From positions 1 to 64,000 of the forward strand of contig JAJCZH010000008.1 in NCBI GenBank assembly GCA_029262515.1: 64,000 bases of DNA, in the 5' to 3' direction. A program made the position numbers and the translations under genes. Each line of letters opens with the position of its first letter. Within the stretch, counting starts at the first letter, position 1. This document shows, piece by piece, positions 24,557 to 32,779 of this stretch. Source of the DNA: Deltaproteobacteria bacterium (GTDB taxonomy: Bacteria > Desulfobacterota > GWC2-55-46 > JADFVP01). The notes below the pieces were generated by a model, which made no database searches, was not told the origin of the DNA, and saw only the letters and a program-made list of their open reading frames with translations.

Positions 24557-24581
24557 TGTTGTAAACTACCTCCTGTACTTA

Positions 24582-25931
24582 TTAGCGGTTCATATACGGG
24601 TTCTGTAACTTCTGCATCAGGCCCTGCATACCTCTCGGGCCCGCGCTCTTTAACTTCTTCATCATCTTGCGCATCTGCTTGTACTGATTTATAAACTTGT
24701 TTATGTCCTGCACCCTGGTACCACTGCCCTTGGCAATACGCTGCTTTCTGCTTGAATTGAGGCAGCCGGGGTTGACTCTTTCATGCTTCGTCATAGAGTC
24801 GATTATCGCCTCTATCTTGACGAGTTCACCGTCGTCAATATCTATATCCTTCGCCTTCTTCATGGCGCCGAAACCGGGAACCATGGAGAGGATAGACTCC
24901 ATTGAGCCCATCTTCTTTATCTTCTTGAGCTGATCCTTAAAATCGTCGAGGGTAAAGGAGCCGGAGCTGATCTTCTTCTCCATCTCCTTCGCCTCATCGG
25001 CGCCGACCGTCTCCTGCGCCTTCTCGATGAGCGTCATTACGTCGCCCATATCAAGAATCCTGCCAGCCACCCTTTCAGGATGGAATACCTCGAGGCACTC
25101 TACCTTCTCTCCGGTTCCGACAAACTTGATCGGTTTACCCGTGGTCATGCGCATCGAGAGAGCCGCACCGCCTCGCGCGTCGCCGTCGAACTTCGTAAGC
25201 ACTACACCGGTAATATCGAGGCTGTCGGCAAAACCCTTGGCAGTATTGACCGCATCCTGCCCGGTCATCGAGTCGGCGACAAAGAGTATCTCAGTAGGGC
25301 TCAGTATCGACTTAAGCTCTTCGAGCTCACCCATCAATTGATTATCTATATGGAGACGCCCCGCCGTATCGACCAGCAGGGTATCGTAACCTTTAAGCTT
25401 CGCTACCCTCAGCGCCTCGGTGCAGATCGCAGAGGGAGAATCGTACCCGTCGGAATCGAAACAGTCGACGTTGATATCACTTGCAAGCTTCTTTAGCTGC
25501 AGTACGGCCGCAAGCCTGAAGAGGTCGGCAGGCACGATATACGGATTACGCCCCTTGCCCTTGAGCATATTGGCGAGCTTTGCGGTCGTAGTCGTCTTAC
25601 CGGAACCCTGAAGCCCAACGAGCATTATTACCGAAGGACGCCCCTTGAACTCAAGTTCGGCATTGGTGCCGCCGAGAAGTTCGGCCAGCTCGTCGTGTAC
25701 GATCTGTGTAAACTGCTGCCCCGGCGTAAGGCTTTCGAGAACCTCCTTGCCGAGCGCTTTCATACGGACGTTGGAAACGAACTGCTTAACTACCTTGAAG
25801 TTAACGTCTGCCTCGAGCAGCGCAAGGCGAACCTCTTTCAGGGTCTCCTCAACATTGCTCTCGGAGAGCTTGCCCTGTCCCCTTACGTCTTTGAGGACCT
25901 TTCTAAATTTGCTCGACAGTGAGTCTAGCAT
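24582..25931 (-). CDS. ffh: Signal recognition particle protein Ffh
   Basis: 449 aa GTPase that binds SRP RNA and signal peptides. N domain (1-~90), G domain with GLQGSGKTTTTAKLA, DTAGRL, TKFDGDARGG, and a Met-rich M domain (about 325-449) ending MRKMMKKLKSAG. In the G3-adjacent motif the usual DxxRPAAxxQL is DLFRLAAVLQL, a mild variation. First gene of the ffh-rpsP-(khpA)-rimM-trmD-rplS operon. Confidence 0.97.
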   Translation of the reverse strand: MLDSLSSKFRKVLKDVRGQGKLSESNVEETLKEVRLALLEADVNFKVVKQFVSNVRMKALGKEVLESLTPGQQFTQIVHDELAELLGGTNAELEFKGRPSVIMLVGLQGSGKTTTTAKLANMLKGKGRNPYIVPADLFRLAAVLQLKKLASDINVDCFDSDGYDSPSAICTEALRVAKLKGYDTLLVDTAGRLHIDNQLMGELEELKSILSPTEILFVADSMTGQDAVNTAKGFADSLDITGVVLTKFDGDARGGAALSMRMTTGKPIKFVGTGEKVECLEVFHPERVAGRILDMGDVMTLIEKAQETVGADEAKEMEKKISSGSFTLDDFKDQLKKIKKMGSMESILSMVPGFGAMKKAKDIDIDDGELVKIEAIIDSMTKHERVNPGCLNSSRKQRIAKGSGTRVQDINKFINQYKQMRKMMKKLKSAGPRGMQGLMQKLQNPYMNR

Positions 25932-26056
25932 GCTACCTCTAACAATGTTAACCAGGTCGATTTATAATCAGGCCGGTAAACAGGCCAGCGAATACCGAAT
26001 ATTGGTACTCGCACAAAACCTCTAAAGCGTATCATACACAGAGAGATAAGTAGATT

Positions 26057-26086
26057 ATAATAGACGGTAACCGCTGTTATTGTCAA
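26057..26086 (-). promoter_or_regulatory. Promoter of the ffh operon
   Basis: On the minus strand TTGACA (26081-26086) and TATTAT (26057-26062) are separated by 18 bases. This is about 125 bases upstream of the ffh start. An overlapping TATAAT shifted by three bases could also serve as the -10. Confidence 0.55.
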
Positions 26087-26202
26087 GGTTTTTTATTTTT
26101 TTACCGATATTGAAAGTAGCTAAATTACAGGCACTAATCTTGTGACAGCAAAAGTATCGATGAGGCGTTACACTCCGCCAGCCTGCCCAAACCTTTTCCC
26201 GG

Positions 26203-26230
26203 TTGACAAAAGAGTTACAATTTTGATACT
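26203..26230 (+). promoter_or_regulatory. Promoter with very short leader
   Basis: TTGACA at 26203-26208, a 16-base spacer and GATACT at 26225-26230. The ATG at 26243 lies 12 bases after the -10, so the leader would be about five bases and no Shine-Dalgarno is visible. Confidence 0.5.
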
Positions 26231-26242
26231 TTATACGTCACT

Positions 26243-26527
26243 ATGAACCTCTTCATTACCATAATTTTGCTACTACTCATCACTTTAGCCGCCTTTGCTC
26301 TAAACCTGCCGTTCGGATACTACAGGGGCGGCACCAAGAAGTTTTCCTTCATGTGGTTCCTCTATATCCATGCTCCTATTCCAGCCATCTTCGTAATGAG
26401 AACTCTGGCCGGGTTCAGCATAAAGTACGTGCCTATCTTTATCATCGGCGCCATTGCCGGCCAGGTAATAGGCAGAAGGTACTACTCGAAGCAGCAGCCG
26501 GAGATTATTCCCGAAGTTATCCAGTAA
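26243..26527 (+). CDS. Small conserved-looking membrane protein
   Basis: 94 aa. Two or three hydrophobic helices: residues about 2-22, 34-52 and 58-75, with LNLPFGYYRGG and KKFSFMWFLYIHAPIPA between the first two. The short polar C-terminus is cytoplasmic or periplasmic. It lies before the DciA-like gene on the same strand and after a near-leaderless promoter. I do not know a function; the pattern resembles a small uncharacterised family from Gram-negative bacteria. Confidence 0.75.
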   Translation: MNLFITIILLLLITLAAFALNLPFGYYRGGTKKFSFMWFLYIHAPIPAIFVMRTLAGFSIKYVPIFIIGAIAGQVIGRRYYSKQQPEIIPEVIQ

Positions 26528-26587
26528 CAGCGGTTTTTTATAGTCGAGTCCGTAAATCTCTGTTTTTAAATGGGTCGGAAGCGCCAA

Positions 26588-27154
26588 ATGAAAAAAGAGA
26601 AACCCTCCCGCACTGCCGGCAGGATAGTCTGGCCGAAGTTCCCGAAGAGAAAAAGAGAGTACGGCAGAGAACCCAAGCGCCCGTCTCAGATGAAGTCCGT
26701 CATCACCTCCTTCGGCATAGACGCAATAGAACAGAAACTCAAAGAATACAAGGTCCGAAAGTGCTGGACAGAGGCCGTGGGGGCTAAAATAGCCAAAAAG
26801 ACGGAACCCCTGATGCTTATCGGCTCCACGCTGCATTGCGTGGTATCGTCATCTCCCTGGATAACCGAACTCAATTATCAAAAAAAGACTATTATAGAGA
26901 AAGTTAATGCGGCAGTCGGAGAAGAGATTGTTACCGATATTTTCTTCAAACCCGGCGTTATTAAAGAGAGTCCAGTACAAGAGCCGGATGAAGATCGTAG
27001 CAAAACAGAGGGGGTTCCGGGGGTCAGCCCGGAGATTACAGACGAACAGAGATATTTTATAGAGTCTACCATAAGCTCTATAAAAGACCCCGGCTTAAAA
27101 GAAGCGGTTAGGCGAGCAATGGAGCGGGCGACTGAACCGAAGCCGAAGCCCTGA
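26588..27154 (+). CDS. DUF721/DciA-like protein
   Basis: About 188 aa from ATG 26588, with GGAAG upstream; an in-frame ATG at 26570 is an alternative. A basic N-terminus (RKREYGREPKRP) is followed by a DUF721 core (about 40-120: YKVRKCWTEAVGAKIAKKTE, then LHCVVSSSPWITELNYQKK) and an acidic linker. DciA is the predominant bacterial helicase operator, loading DnaB at origins, and its DUF721 domain has this pattern. The C-terminal tail with ESTISSIKDPGLKEAVRRAM looks like a separate helical hairpin. It ends 17 bases before the selenoprotein gene, probably in one operon. Confidence 0.75.
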   Translation: MKKEKPSRTAGRIVWPKFPKRKREYGREPKRPSQMKSVITSFGIDAIEQKLKEYKVRKCWTEAVGAKIAKKTEPLMLIGSTLHCVVSSSPWITELNYQKKTIIEKVNAAVGEEIVTDIFFKPGVIKESPVQEPDEDRSKTEGVPGVSPEITDEQRYFIESTISSIKDPGLKEAVRRAMERATEPKPKP

Positions 27155-27171
27155 GAAAAGGAGAACCCAGC

Positions 27172-27498
27172 ATGAATGAGGTAGTAGTAGAGATAACCTA
27201 CTGTCTTGAATGAGGTTATCTACCCAGGGCCGCAAGTCTTGCGGCCAGAATAGAGAAACGTTTCAATCTAACTCCGGCCCTTGTTGAGGGAAATAACGGC
27301 ATCTACGAAATCGCCGTAAACGGCCAGACCGTTTATACGAATAGAAGCGAGTGCAGCGTCTTTCCGGTCGATGCTGAGATCTTCGCCATGATAGAAAAAC
27401 AGACGCCGGTAATTTCCGAAGAAGAGGTAGAGGAAAAAGCGCAGGAGGCAGAAACACCTGTTGCATGCGACTGGAAAGAATCGGTTGAAGAGGCGTAA
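27172..27498 (+). CDS. SelW-like (Rdx family) selenoprotein, Sec encoded by TGA
   Basis: 108 aa if TGA at 27211-27213 is read as selenocysteine (residue 14). ATG 27172 is preceded by AAGGAG with good spacing. The N-terminus gives VVVEITYC then LEU, that is CxxU, followed by GYLPRAASLAARIEKRF, the typical Rdx/SelW pattern where the second redox residue is Cys or Sec. The frame continues to TAA at 27498 with GIYEIAVNGQTVYTNR and an acidic tail. A hairpin begins 14 bases after TGA. Standard gene calling splits or misses it. Thioredoxin-like redox function is inferred; partner unknown. Confidence 0.85.
27228..27246 (+). promoter_or_regulatory. Bacterial SECIS-like hairpin
   Basis: GGCCGCAAG and CTTGCGGCC are perfectly complementary around one T; a realistic fold is a seven-pair stem with the loop AGTCT. 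The stem starts 14 bases after the UGA, the position of bacterial SECIS elements, and the loop contains GU as SelB-binding loops do. It lies inside the coding sequence and is compatible with the family's PRAASLAAR codons. Confidence 0.7.
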
Positions 27499-27600
27499 GA
27501 GGTTTACAGGCAACAGAAAAAGCGGTTTGCATGGACAGGCCAGAAGGCCGGAGAGTGGGCACAGCCCACCCACACAACTGGGTTCTTCATAAAATAAAAA

Positions 27601-28209
27601 ATGAATAAAAAACAGTTTAAGATTACAGATAAAAAACTAATAAATGAGGTGCTGAATAGAGCCGAGTACGGAGTTCTGGCATTATATGATGAAAAACCTT
27701 ATGCCGTTCCGGTTAATTTTGTTCATCTCGGCGGTGCGGTGTACTTTCACGGCTCACCGAGAGGCAAGAAAATGAGAATGCTTAGAGCAAATAACAGTGT
27801 CTCGTTTAACGTTGTTGCCGATTCGGTATTAATACCATCTTACTTCAGCAGCACAGAAAACTTAGCATGTCCAGCCTCCGCATTTTATAAGTCCATTATT
27901 ATAGATGGCGAAACTGAAGTGGTCGGCAGCCGTGAAGAGCTGGCAAAGGTATTCTCCGCTATGATGGAAAAACTCCAGCCTGAAGGAAGGTACAAGTCAT
28001 TTGAGTCGTGTGAATATGATGACTCTTTCTCGGAAGTATCAGTTGTTAAAATCAGAGTGCATCAAATATCTGCAAAATTTAACTTCGGTCAATACTTAAA
28101 TCAGGAGCGGTTTCAGATGGTGATTGAACATCTGGAAAAACGGGGTGAACAAATTGATCTGTTAACCGCCAATACAATGAGACAATATAAAAAAGAAGTT
28201 CACTGGTAG
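27601..28209 (+). CDS. Pyridoxamine 5'-phosphate oxidase-like flavin-binding protein
   Basis: 202 aa. An FMN-binding split barrel of the NimA/PNPOx-like kind: YGVLALYDEKPYAVPVNFVH, YFHGSPRGKKMRML, then SVSFNVVAD and YKSIIIDGETEVV. Such proteins bind flavin and sometimes heme; some reduce nitro compounds. AT-rich in codon choice compared with neighbours, and no good ribosome site before ATG 27601. It stands alone on the plus strand, about 100 bases after the selenoprotein gene. Exact substrate cannot be told. Confidence 0.82.
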   Translation: MNKKQFKITDKKLINEVLNRAEYGVLALYDEKPYAVPVNFVHLGGAVYFHGSPRGKKMRMLRANNSVSFNVVADSVLIPSYFSSTENLACPASAFYKSIIIDGETEVVGSREELAKVFSAMMEKLQPEGRYKSFESCEYDDSFSEVSVVKIRVHQISAKFNFGQYLNQERFQMVIEHLEKRGEQIDLLTANTMRQYKKEVHW

Positions 28210-28289
28210 ATTAGCTCATAACAGAAGATTTACCGCCTTAATAGCCCTGAGCTGCTTTCTGAAGGTTGTTTTTAGTTCGCAGGGTAGGC

Positions 28290-28480
28290 CTGTTCCACCA
28301 TCATGTATTGTTACCCTGAGTTTGATTCAGGGTCTGGTTCAAAACAGTGCAACAGCTATTACGCCTTTAGATGCCGAATCGAGTTCAGCATGACATGTTT
28401 TTGTTGGGTTACGCTGCGCCAACCAACCTACGCAACTCCCAAATAGTTGATCAACGCCCGAAAGGGCGCGTTGACCAAAC
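28290..28480. repeat. REP-like and dispersed palindromic repeats
   Basis: Between the flavoprotein gene and the methyltransferase gene several imperfect palindromes occur: ACCCTGAGTTTGATTCAGGGT at about 28313-28333 (an inverted repeat), GATGCCGAATCGAGTTCAGCATGACA-type text near 28369-28395, a GTTGGGTTACGCTGCGCCAACC block near 28408-28430, and a CAACGCCC-GAAA-GGGCGCGTTG hairpin near 28452-28475. They look like intergenic repeats of the kind scattered in many genomes. No gene lies here. Confidence 0.5.
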
Positions 28481-28497
28481 AAAAAGACCGGACGGTG

Positions 28498-29319
28498 TTA
28501 CAGGAAGATCGGCTCTTCGGTGACATTGCCTCCGGTACGGCCCGCCTCTATCAGAAAACGGATGGCGTCGCCTCCGGGGCTAGAATGGATAAAACGGACC
28601 CTCTTCACCTTCAGTTCCGCCTGCTTCAACTCTTTCAACATCTCACCGTAACGTTTCACAGGGTAGATGAAACAGATACTTCCCCTGCCCCCGACAAGAT
28701 ATGACGATACCCGCACAAGGTCAGTCAGGTTTCCATAAACCTCGTTTCGCGCTACGTGGCGCGAAGCACTACCGGAGACCCTGCCGGAACCGGCCTTTAT
28801 ATACGGCGGGTTTGAGACCACAAGGGCGCAGGTCCCGGCTTTATACCTTGCCGGCAGTTCCCTGTAATCGAGATTCTCTATAGATATACGCTCTTTTAAC
28901 TTGTTGGCGCCGACATTTCTGCGGGCAAGTTCCGAAAGCTCGGTCTGGACCTCGATACCTGCAATGCTTTTGAGCGAGCTGCGAAGAGCCAGCATAATAG
29001 CTATTGCGCCGTTACCGGTGCCTATGTCTACAACAGGGGCGTCAATAAACTCAATATCATTACAGTCACTGCAATTTGAGTCTGAAGAATGGGTATCTGA
29101 TGGATGAGTGGCTGACAAAAGCTCACCGCCGAGCCCGTCCGGTATGGCCGAGGGAAGCAGCGTTTTTAACGCTTCGGTGGCAAAATCCGCAAGTAAAAGG
29201 GCATCGGTCGTAAGCCTGTGCCCCTCTCTCTTTTGAACAAGCAGACAGGGTCCGAGCATCTCAACTGTTTCGTCCCTGTTGACACTTACGAGTCCCGGCC
29301 GCTCTGCGCAATAAGTCAT
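28498..29319 (-). CDS. trmN6: tRNA1(Val) adenine-N6-methyltransferase family protein
   Basis: 273 aa class I SAM-dependent N6-adenine methyltransferase of the YfiC/TrmN6 kind. It has the N-terminal HRLTTDALLLADF, the SAM loop VVDIGTGNGAIAIMLALRS, the catalytic VVSNPPYIK and a later GGRGSICFIYP. The linker between about 65 and 90 is Ser/Asp-rich and longer than usual (SDTHSSDSNCSDCND). It follows the DUF1015 gene by 44 nt on the minus strand. TrmN6 modifies A37 of tRNA-Val; the related RNA-methyltransferase families cannot be excluded. Confidence 0.72.
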   Translation of the reverse strand: MTYCAERPGLVSVNRDETVEMLGPCLLVQKREGHRLTTDALLLADFATEALKTLLPSAIPDGLGGELLSATHPSDTHSSDSNCSDCNDIEFIDAPVVDIGTGNGAIAIMLALRSSLKSIAGIEVQTELSELARRNVGANKLKERISIENLDYRELPARYKAGTCALVVSNPPYIKAGSGRVSGSASRHVARNEVYGNLTDLVRVSSYLVGGRGSICFIYPVKRYGEMLKELKQAELKVKRVRFIHSSPGGDAIRFLIEAGRTGGNVTEEPIFL

Positions 29320-29363
29320 ACTACCCTCTGCCTCTTAACAAGCCACTCTCGGAAAAAGAGTGT

Positions 29364-30737
29364 TCAGGCGTTTGTGGTCTCAAGCTCACCCTCAGCGCCG
29401 GTGGAATGGAGATTCATGACGAGCCCTGTGAGTAACTTAGGATAGAAGAAGGTAGACTTCTGTGGCATCACATGGCCTGCCTCTGCCACCGACTTTACCT
29501 GCTCTATGCGCGTGGCATTGAGAAAGAAGACGAACTGGTTATCGGTGCCGTCAAAAGCGTTGAAGGCCTCGTCGTAACTCTTTACATACTGTATATTGGT
29601 CTGTTTCGCCTGCGCCTCCTGAGTAATACCTAAGATCTTGTTGAGTATAAGGGCGTGGAGCACGGTGACGTCGAGGCTCTTGAAAACTTCCGGTATCGTA
29701 TCGCCAAATACCGAGTCCATCGTCTCACTGGTCTTGAGGCTCAAAAGGTAGTAGGCGCTCTTGGAAGCTGCCCCGATACCGATGGTAGTTGTGCTCTCGC
29801 CACTCGTCTTCAAGGCCTCCACAAAGGCCGCCCTGACTTCATCCGAAGTATCATGGTTATATGTAAACTCTTTAAAATCAAAGTATTTTTTGCACTCTTC
29901 TAGAAGCGCATCCGCATCGGCAGAGTCGAGAGAATGGATCACCCTGTGAGTCGGCCCTATGGTCATGCCCTCGTCGTCCATATTAGAGAAGTACATCATA
30001 ACGTAGTTGTACGGCTCGTTACCGGTGTGCACAGGGTTCCTCTCGCTCATGAGCCTTTTGTAGTTCATGCTCGTCTCGTAGCGATGATGACCGTCGGCAA
30101 TAAAGAGGGTCTTCGTCTTCATTATGTCGGCCACAACACCAATGATCTGAGGGTCGTTAACTCGCCATACCCTGTTGGCTATTCCAGAGTCGTCCAGTAC
30201 ATCTATAACCGGTTCAGTGGCCTCGGCAACTTTAGCAAGAAGAGCATTTATCGCCAATTCCGGTTCGGTATAGAGCGAGAAGATCGATGAGAAGTTCGCC
30301 TTGCACGCCTCCATAAGCTTCAACCTGTCGGCCTTGGGGCCTGATAGGGTCTGCTCGTGGGCATGTATTCTGCCCTCGCCGAACTCCTCTATGCGAACTA
30401 GCGACATGAAACCCTTACGCGTCAGAACCTCTCCCTCTGCCGTCGTATAGGTCTGGGTGTAGTAGTAGATGGAGTCCGAGTCGTCGGTCTTGAGTACTCC
30501 GCTATCGAGCCAGCTCTGCAAGTCTGCGGCAGCGTGCGAATAACGGTCGTTACCGGGCGTATCCTCTTCACCGGTCTTGGCAAGAATGAGCCTTATGACA
30601 TTGTTCGGATGGCGCTCGTAGAGCTCATCCTGAAATTTAGTAGAAATAACATCGTACGGAGGGGCCATAACCGAATGGAGGTCCCCGATCTTTTCACTGT
30701 CGTAAAGTAGCCCCGAAAAGGCCTTAATCTCTGCCAT
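29364..30737 (-). CDS. DUF1015 domain protein
   Basis: 457 aa. The whole length fits DUF1015: the N-terminus with FSGLLYDSEKIGDLHSVMAPPYDVIS, then HPNNVIRLIL, IHAHEQTLSGPKADRLKL, FIADGHHRYETSMNYK and YFSNMDDEGMTIGPTHRV. The function of this widespread family is poorly known; it is often found near amino-acid genes. First gene of the two-gene unit with the methyltransferase. A promoter with TATAAT lies 37-65 bases upstream. Confidence 0.88.
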   Translation of the reverse strand: MAEIKAFSGLLYDSEKIGDLHSVMAPPYDVISTKFQDELYERHPNNVIRLILAKTGEEDTPGNDRYSHAAADLQSWLDSGVLKTDDSDSIYYYTQTYTTAEGEVLTRKGFMSLVRIEEFGEGRIHAHEQTLSGPKADRLKLMEACKANFSSIFSLYTEPELAINALLAKVAEATEPVIDVLDDSGIANRVWRVNDPQIIGVVADIMKTKTLFIADGHHRYETSMNYKRLMSERNPVHTGNEPYNYVMMYFSNMDDEGMTIGPTHRVIHSLDSADADALLEECKKYFDFKEFTYNHDTSDEVRAAFVEALKTSGESTTTIGIGAASKSAYYLLSLKTSETMDSVFGDTIPEVFKSLDVTVLHALILNKILGITQEAQAKQTNIQYVKSYDEAFNAFDGTDNQFVFFLNATRIEQVKSVAEAGHVMPQKSTFFYPKLLTGLVMNLHSTGAEGELETTNA

Positions 30738-30773
30738 ATTTGACCATCTCCCTGATAGACTTCTTACCGCTAT

Positions 30774-30802
30774 ATTATAAACCTTTAAATTGAACTTGTA
30801 AC
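30774..30802 (-). promoter_or_regulatory. Promoter of the DUF1015 gene
   Basis: On the minus strand GTTACA (30797-30802) and a perfect TATAAT (30774-30779) are spaced by 17 bases, 37 bases before the start codon. Confidence 0.55.
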
Positions 30803-30987
30803 TCTACTATTTCTGACACCATTTTGTCAATCGGAAATGGTTTTCAAGCAGTTGAGTGTGCCCTAGATACTAAGACGCACCTTGCTAGCAATAGGCTGGC
30901 TTCCAGCTTCCAGTCTTTAAGAATAAACAGGATCGAAGCTCTTCAATGCTTCTCCCATGTTGTATTGTGTATAACTGAATTCACCTG

Positions 30988-31555
30988 TCACTGCAGCGGA
31001 CTTGAATCATTCCGGAACAGACAAAACACCCCATACACGTAATACTTGACCGGTCCCCCCCCTTCTACGGCACGGACATATGCATCTGTTGTTTGTGCTG
31101 CGGTTACAAACCCCTCTTTCTCCTGGCCAGGTTCAACAATAGGTGCCGGACTTACTACGTTGACTCGTAGAATGGCCCCGTAGCAATACTTGCTGGATTA
31201 GGGTAGTGGCTTAAGAAGCCACTTGTGAGAGTAAATGAGCCATTTTCCCGAGAGAAACTCTCTCCATATCTAATAAACCTTATTTGCCCAAGAAACTTTC
31301 GTTCAAATCCATACTGTAATCTTCGTCCTTCAGCTCTTGATATGACTTGAAGACACTGTCACCACCAACAACTGAAATCAGTGAATCAAATTTGCCTATC
31401 TTTTCGAACATGTTACGAACAGACGCTGGATCTGTGTAATCACACTGTACGTCTCCACTACGTGCACCAACATGAACAATTTCGTGTCTCTCAGATAATG
31501 CCTCGTAGACTTTACTCCCAATACGGCCTGACGCGCCAACAATGATTATCTTCAA
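30988..31555 (-). pseudogene. Decayed short-chain dehydrogenase
   Basis: The N-terminal part (31555 to about 31308) is intact: MKIIIVGASGRIGSKVYEAL, a nucleotide-binding Rossmann start, and QCDYTDPASVRNMF. Then one base is missing near 31308: the frame runs into LGK-stop, while the next frame continues FLGQIRFIRYG and NGSFTLTSGFLSHYPNPASIATGP. After GP about 20 residues (the catalytic YxxxK neighbourhood) are deleted, and the reading moves to a third frame with RVNVVSPAPIVEPG and TTDAYVRAVEG before TGA at 30988. So at least one frameshift and one internal deletion. Confidence 0.85.
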
Positions 31556-31624
31556 GGCAACTCCTTCATATCTATACTTCGATGTATTGAATATTAATGG
31601 CGCTAGCTTAAACTCTACGTGCTT

Positions 31625-31945
31625 TTACCCAGAATTTTTCCCTGTTTTCACCAAAAGATCCATAAACGGCTCTCCGTCAAAGAGCATATATTCATCGACC
31701 TTCTCTGTTTCCATATCTGTAAAGTACTTATCCAGTACCGTTTGTCGCTCATGCGCAAGTGGAGTGGCACAGAAACATGTCTCACTCCAGCAAACAGAGC
31801 CGTCTTCAATTACCCTCGCCCGCCCCATTGAGGCAACAATCTCTTTTCCATCCGGTTTTTGACCCGCAATTGTACCGTCAGTCAGTTTTTGAAGATATTC
31901 GGCGGCTTTTTCACGCCTGAACTGCGCCTTGATCTTATAAATCAT
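31625..31945 (-). CDS. Small uncharacterised protein
   Basis: 106 aa from ATG 31945 (MIYKIKAQFRREKAAEYLQK). A soluble alpha/beta pattern with KLTDGTIAGQKPDGKEIVASM, VCWSETCFCATPLAHERQTV and a YFTDMETEKV segment; the CWSETCFC Cys pair is notable. It resembles a small family of hypothetical proteins with this SETxC-TPLAHER stretch. An upstream start at 31969 would add eight residues. It is followed by the broken SDR gene. No function assigned. Confidence 0.7.
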   Translation of the reverse strand: MIYKIKAQFRREKAAEYLQKLTDGTIAGQKPDGKEIVASMGRARVIEDGSVCWSETCFCATPLAHERQTVLDKYFTDMETEKVDEYMLFDGEPFMDLLVKTGKNSG

Positions 31946-32068
31946 AGGATACTCTTGCTTTTTATCCACACGCTGATCACTTACACACTAACCAAACCAA
32001 CTGAACTTCCATGCATATATAAATTATACGCCGGTCTCAGGAGAAACACAGGTATGCCTTTAAACAAC

Positions 32069-32731
32069 CTACGGCTTGGCCACTATCCGCCTCAGGTCGA
32101 GCCGTTTCAGTTTACCTTTATGAAAACGGCCCTCAATCGACGAGTGAATATCGACGTACGGGTACTTCAAAACATACGGCCAGTGTCCCTTTACCCTTTC
32201 AACCTCTATATTTGAGAGTTTTTTGAGTGCATGGTACTCGTAACCGACATATCCGGGCCACTTCTCGGTCGGGGTGCCGAGGCTACCGGTGAACCGGGCC
32301 TCACTCAAACCCAAAGCGAGCCCGCTCTCGGTCGCCACCTCAGGATTAACGAATTTCGAGGCAATACAGCTACCGGCTCCCCTGTAACGAACGTCTCCGG
32401 AGTATAGGGTTATCCGGCTTATCACTCCGCCAGGCTCACCTGCCGAGGCTTCGAAAACAACTTTGGTATTATCATCTGCCGAAGAGACGTAACAGAGCTT
32501 CGCAATACTCCTTTCGCCACTGCCTATTTTCTCAGGGGTCGCATACCCGAGCAGCGCAGTCACTTCCTCGACAGTCGAGGTTCCGGGAGCGAGGCCAAAA
32601 AGAGTCAGGTGAGTTTTTTTTACATCTTCGCGTATCATTGTGGAAACATCTTTTATCTCACCTGGCAACTCTCCGGCATAGACTACTGAAGTTAAGAGCA
32701 ATAAAAAAACAGAAAACAAGAGACTCTTCAT
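32069..32731 (-). CDS. Secreted protein of unknown function
   Basis: 220 aa with a signal peptide: LLFSVFLLLLTSVVYAG and probable cleavage after VYA. The mature region contains LAPGTSTVEEVTALLGYA, which resembles the repeated 'GxsxxevxxllG' pattern of small periplasmic SmpA/BamE-like or lipoprotein folds, and a Tyr-rich segment WPGYVGYEYHALKKL. Cys residues at about 93 and 127 could pair. It lies before recG's end (49 nt) on the same strand but is probably expressed separately. Not a named family. Confidence 0.72.
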   Translation of the reverse strand: MKSLLFSVFLLLLTSVVYAGELPGEIKDVSTMIREDVKKTHLTLFGLAPGTSTVEEVTALLGYATPEKIGSGERSIAKLCYVSSADDNTKVVFEASAGEPGGVISRITLYSGDVRYRGAGSCIASKFVNPEVATESGLALGLSEARFTGSLGTPTEKWPGYVGYEYHALKKLSNIEVERVKGHWPYVLKYPYVDIHSSIEGRFHKGKLKRLDLRRIVAKP

Positions 32732-32779
32732 TATATACCTCCGATCAATTTAACCGTTATTACACTCTTTATAATGGTA

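Noticed and set aside
30824-31042. 72-aa plus-strand open frame
   Set aside because: No ribosome site, overlaps the decayed SDR gene, no recognisable domain.
32069-32731. BamE/SmpA annotation
   Set aside because: One short pattern resembles that fold, but length and the rest of the sequence do not fit, so it is called only a secreted unknown.
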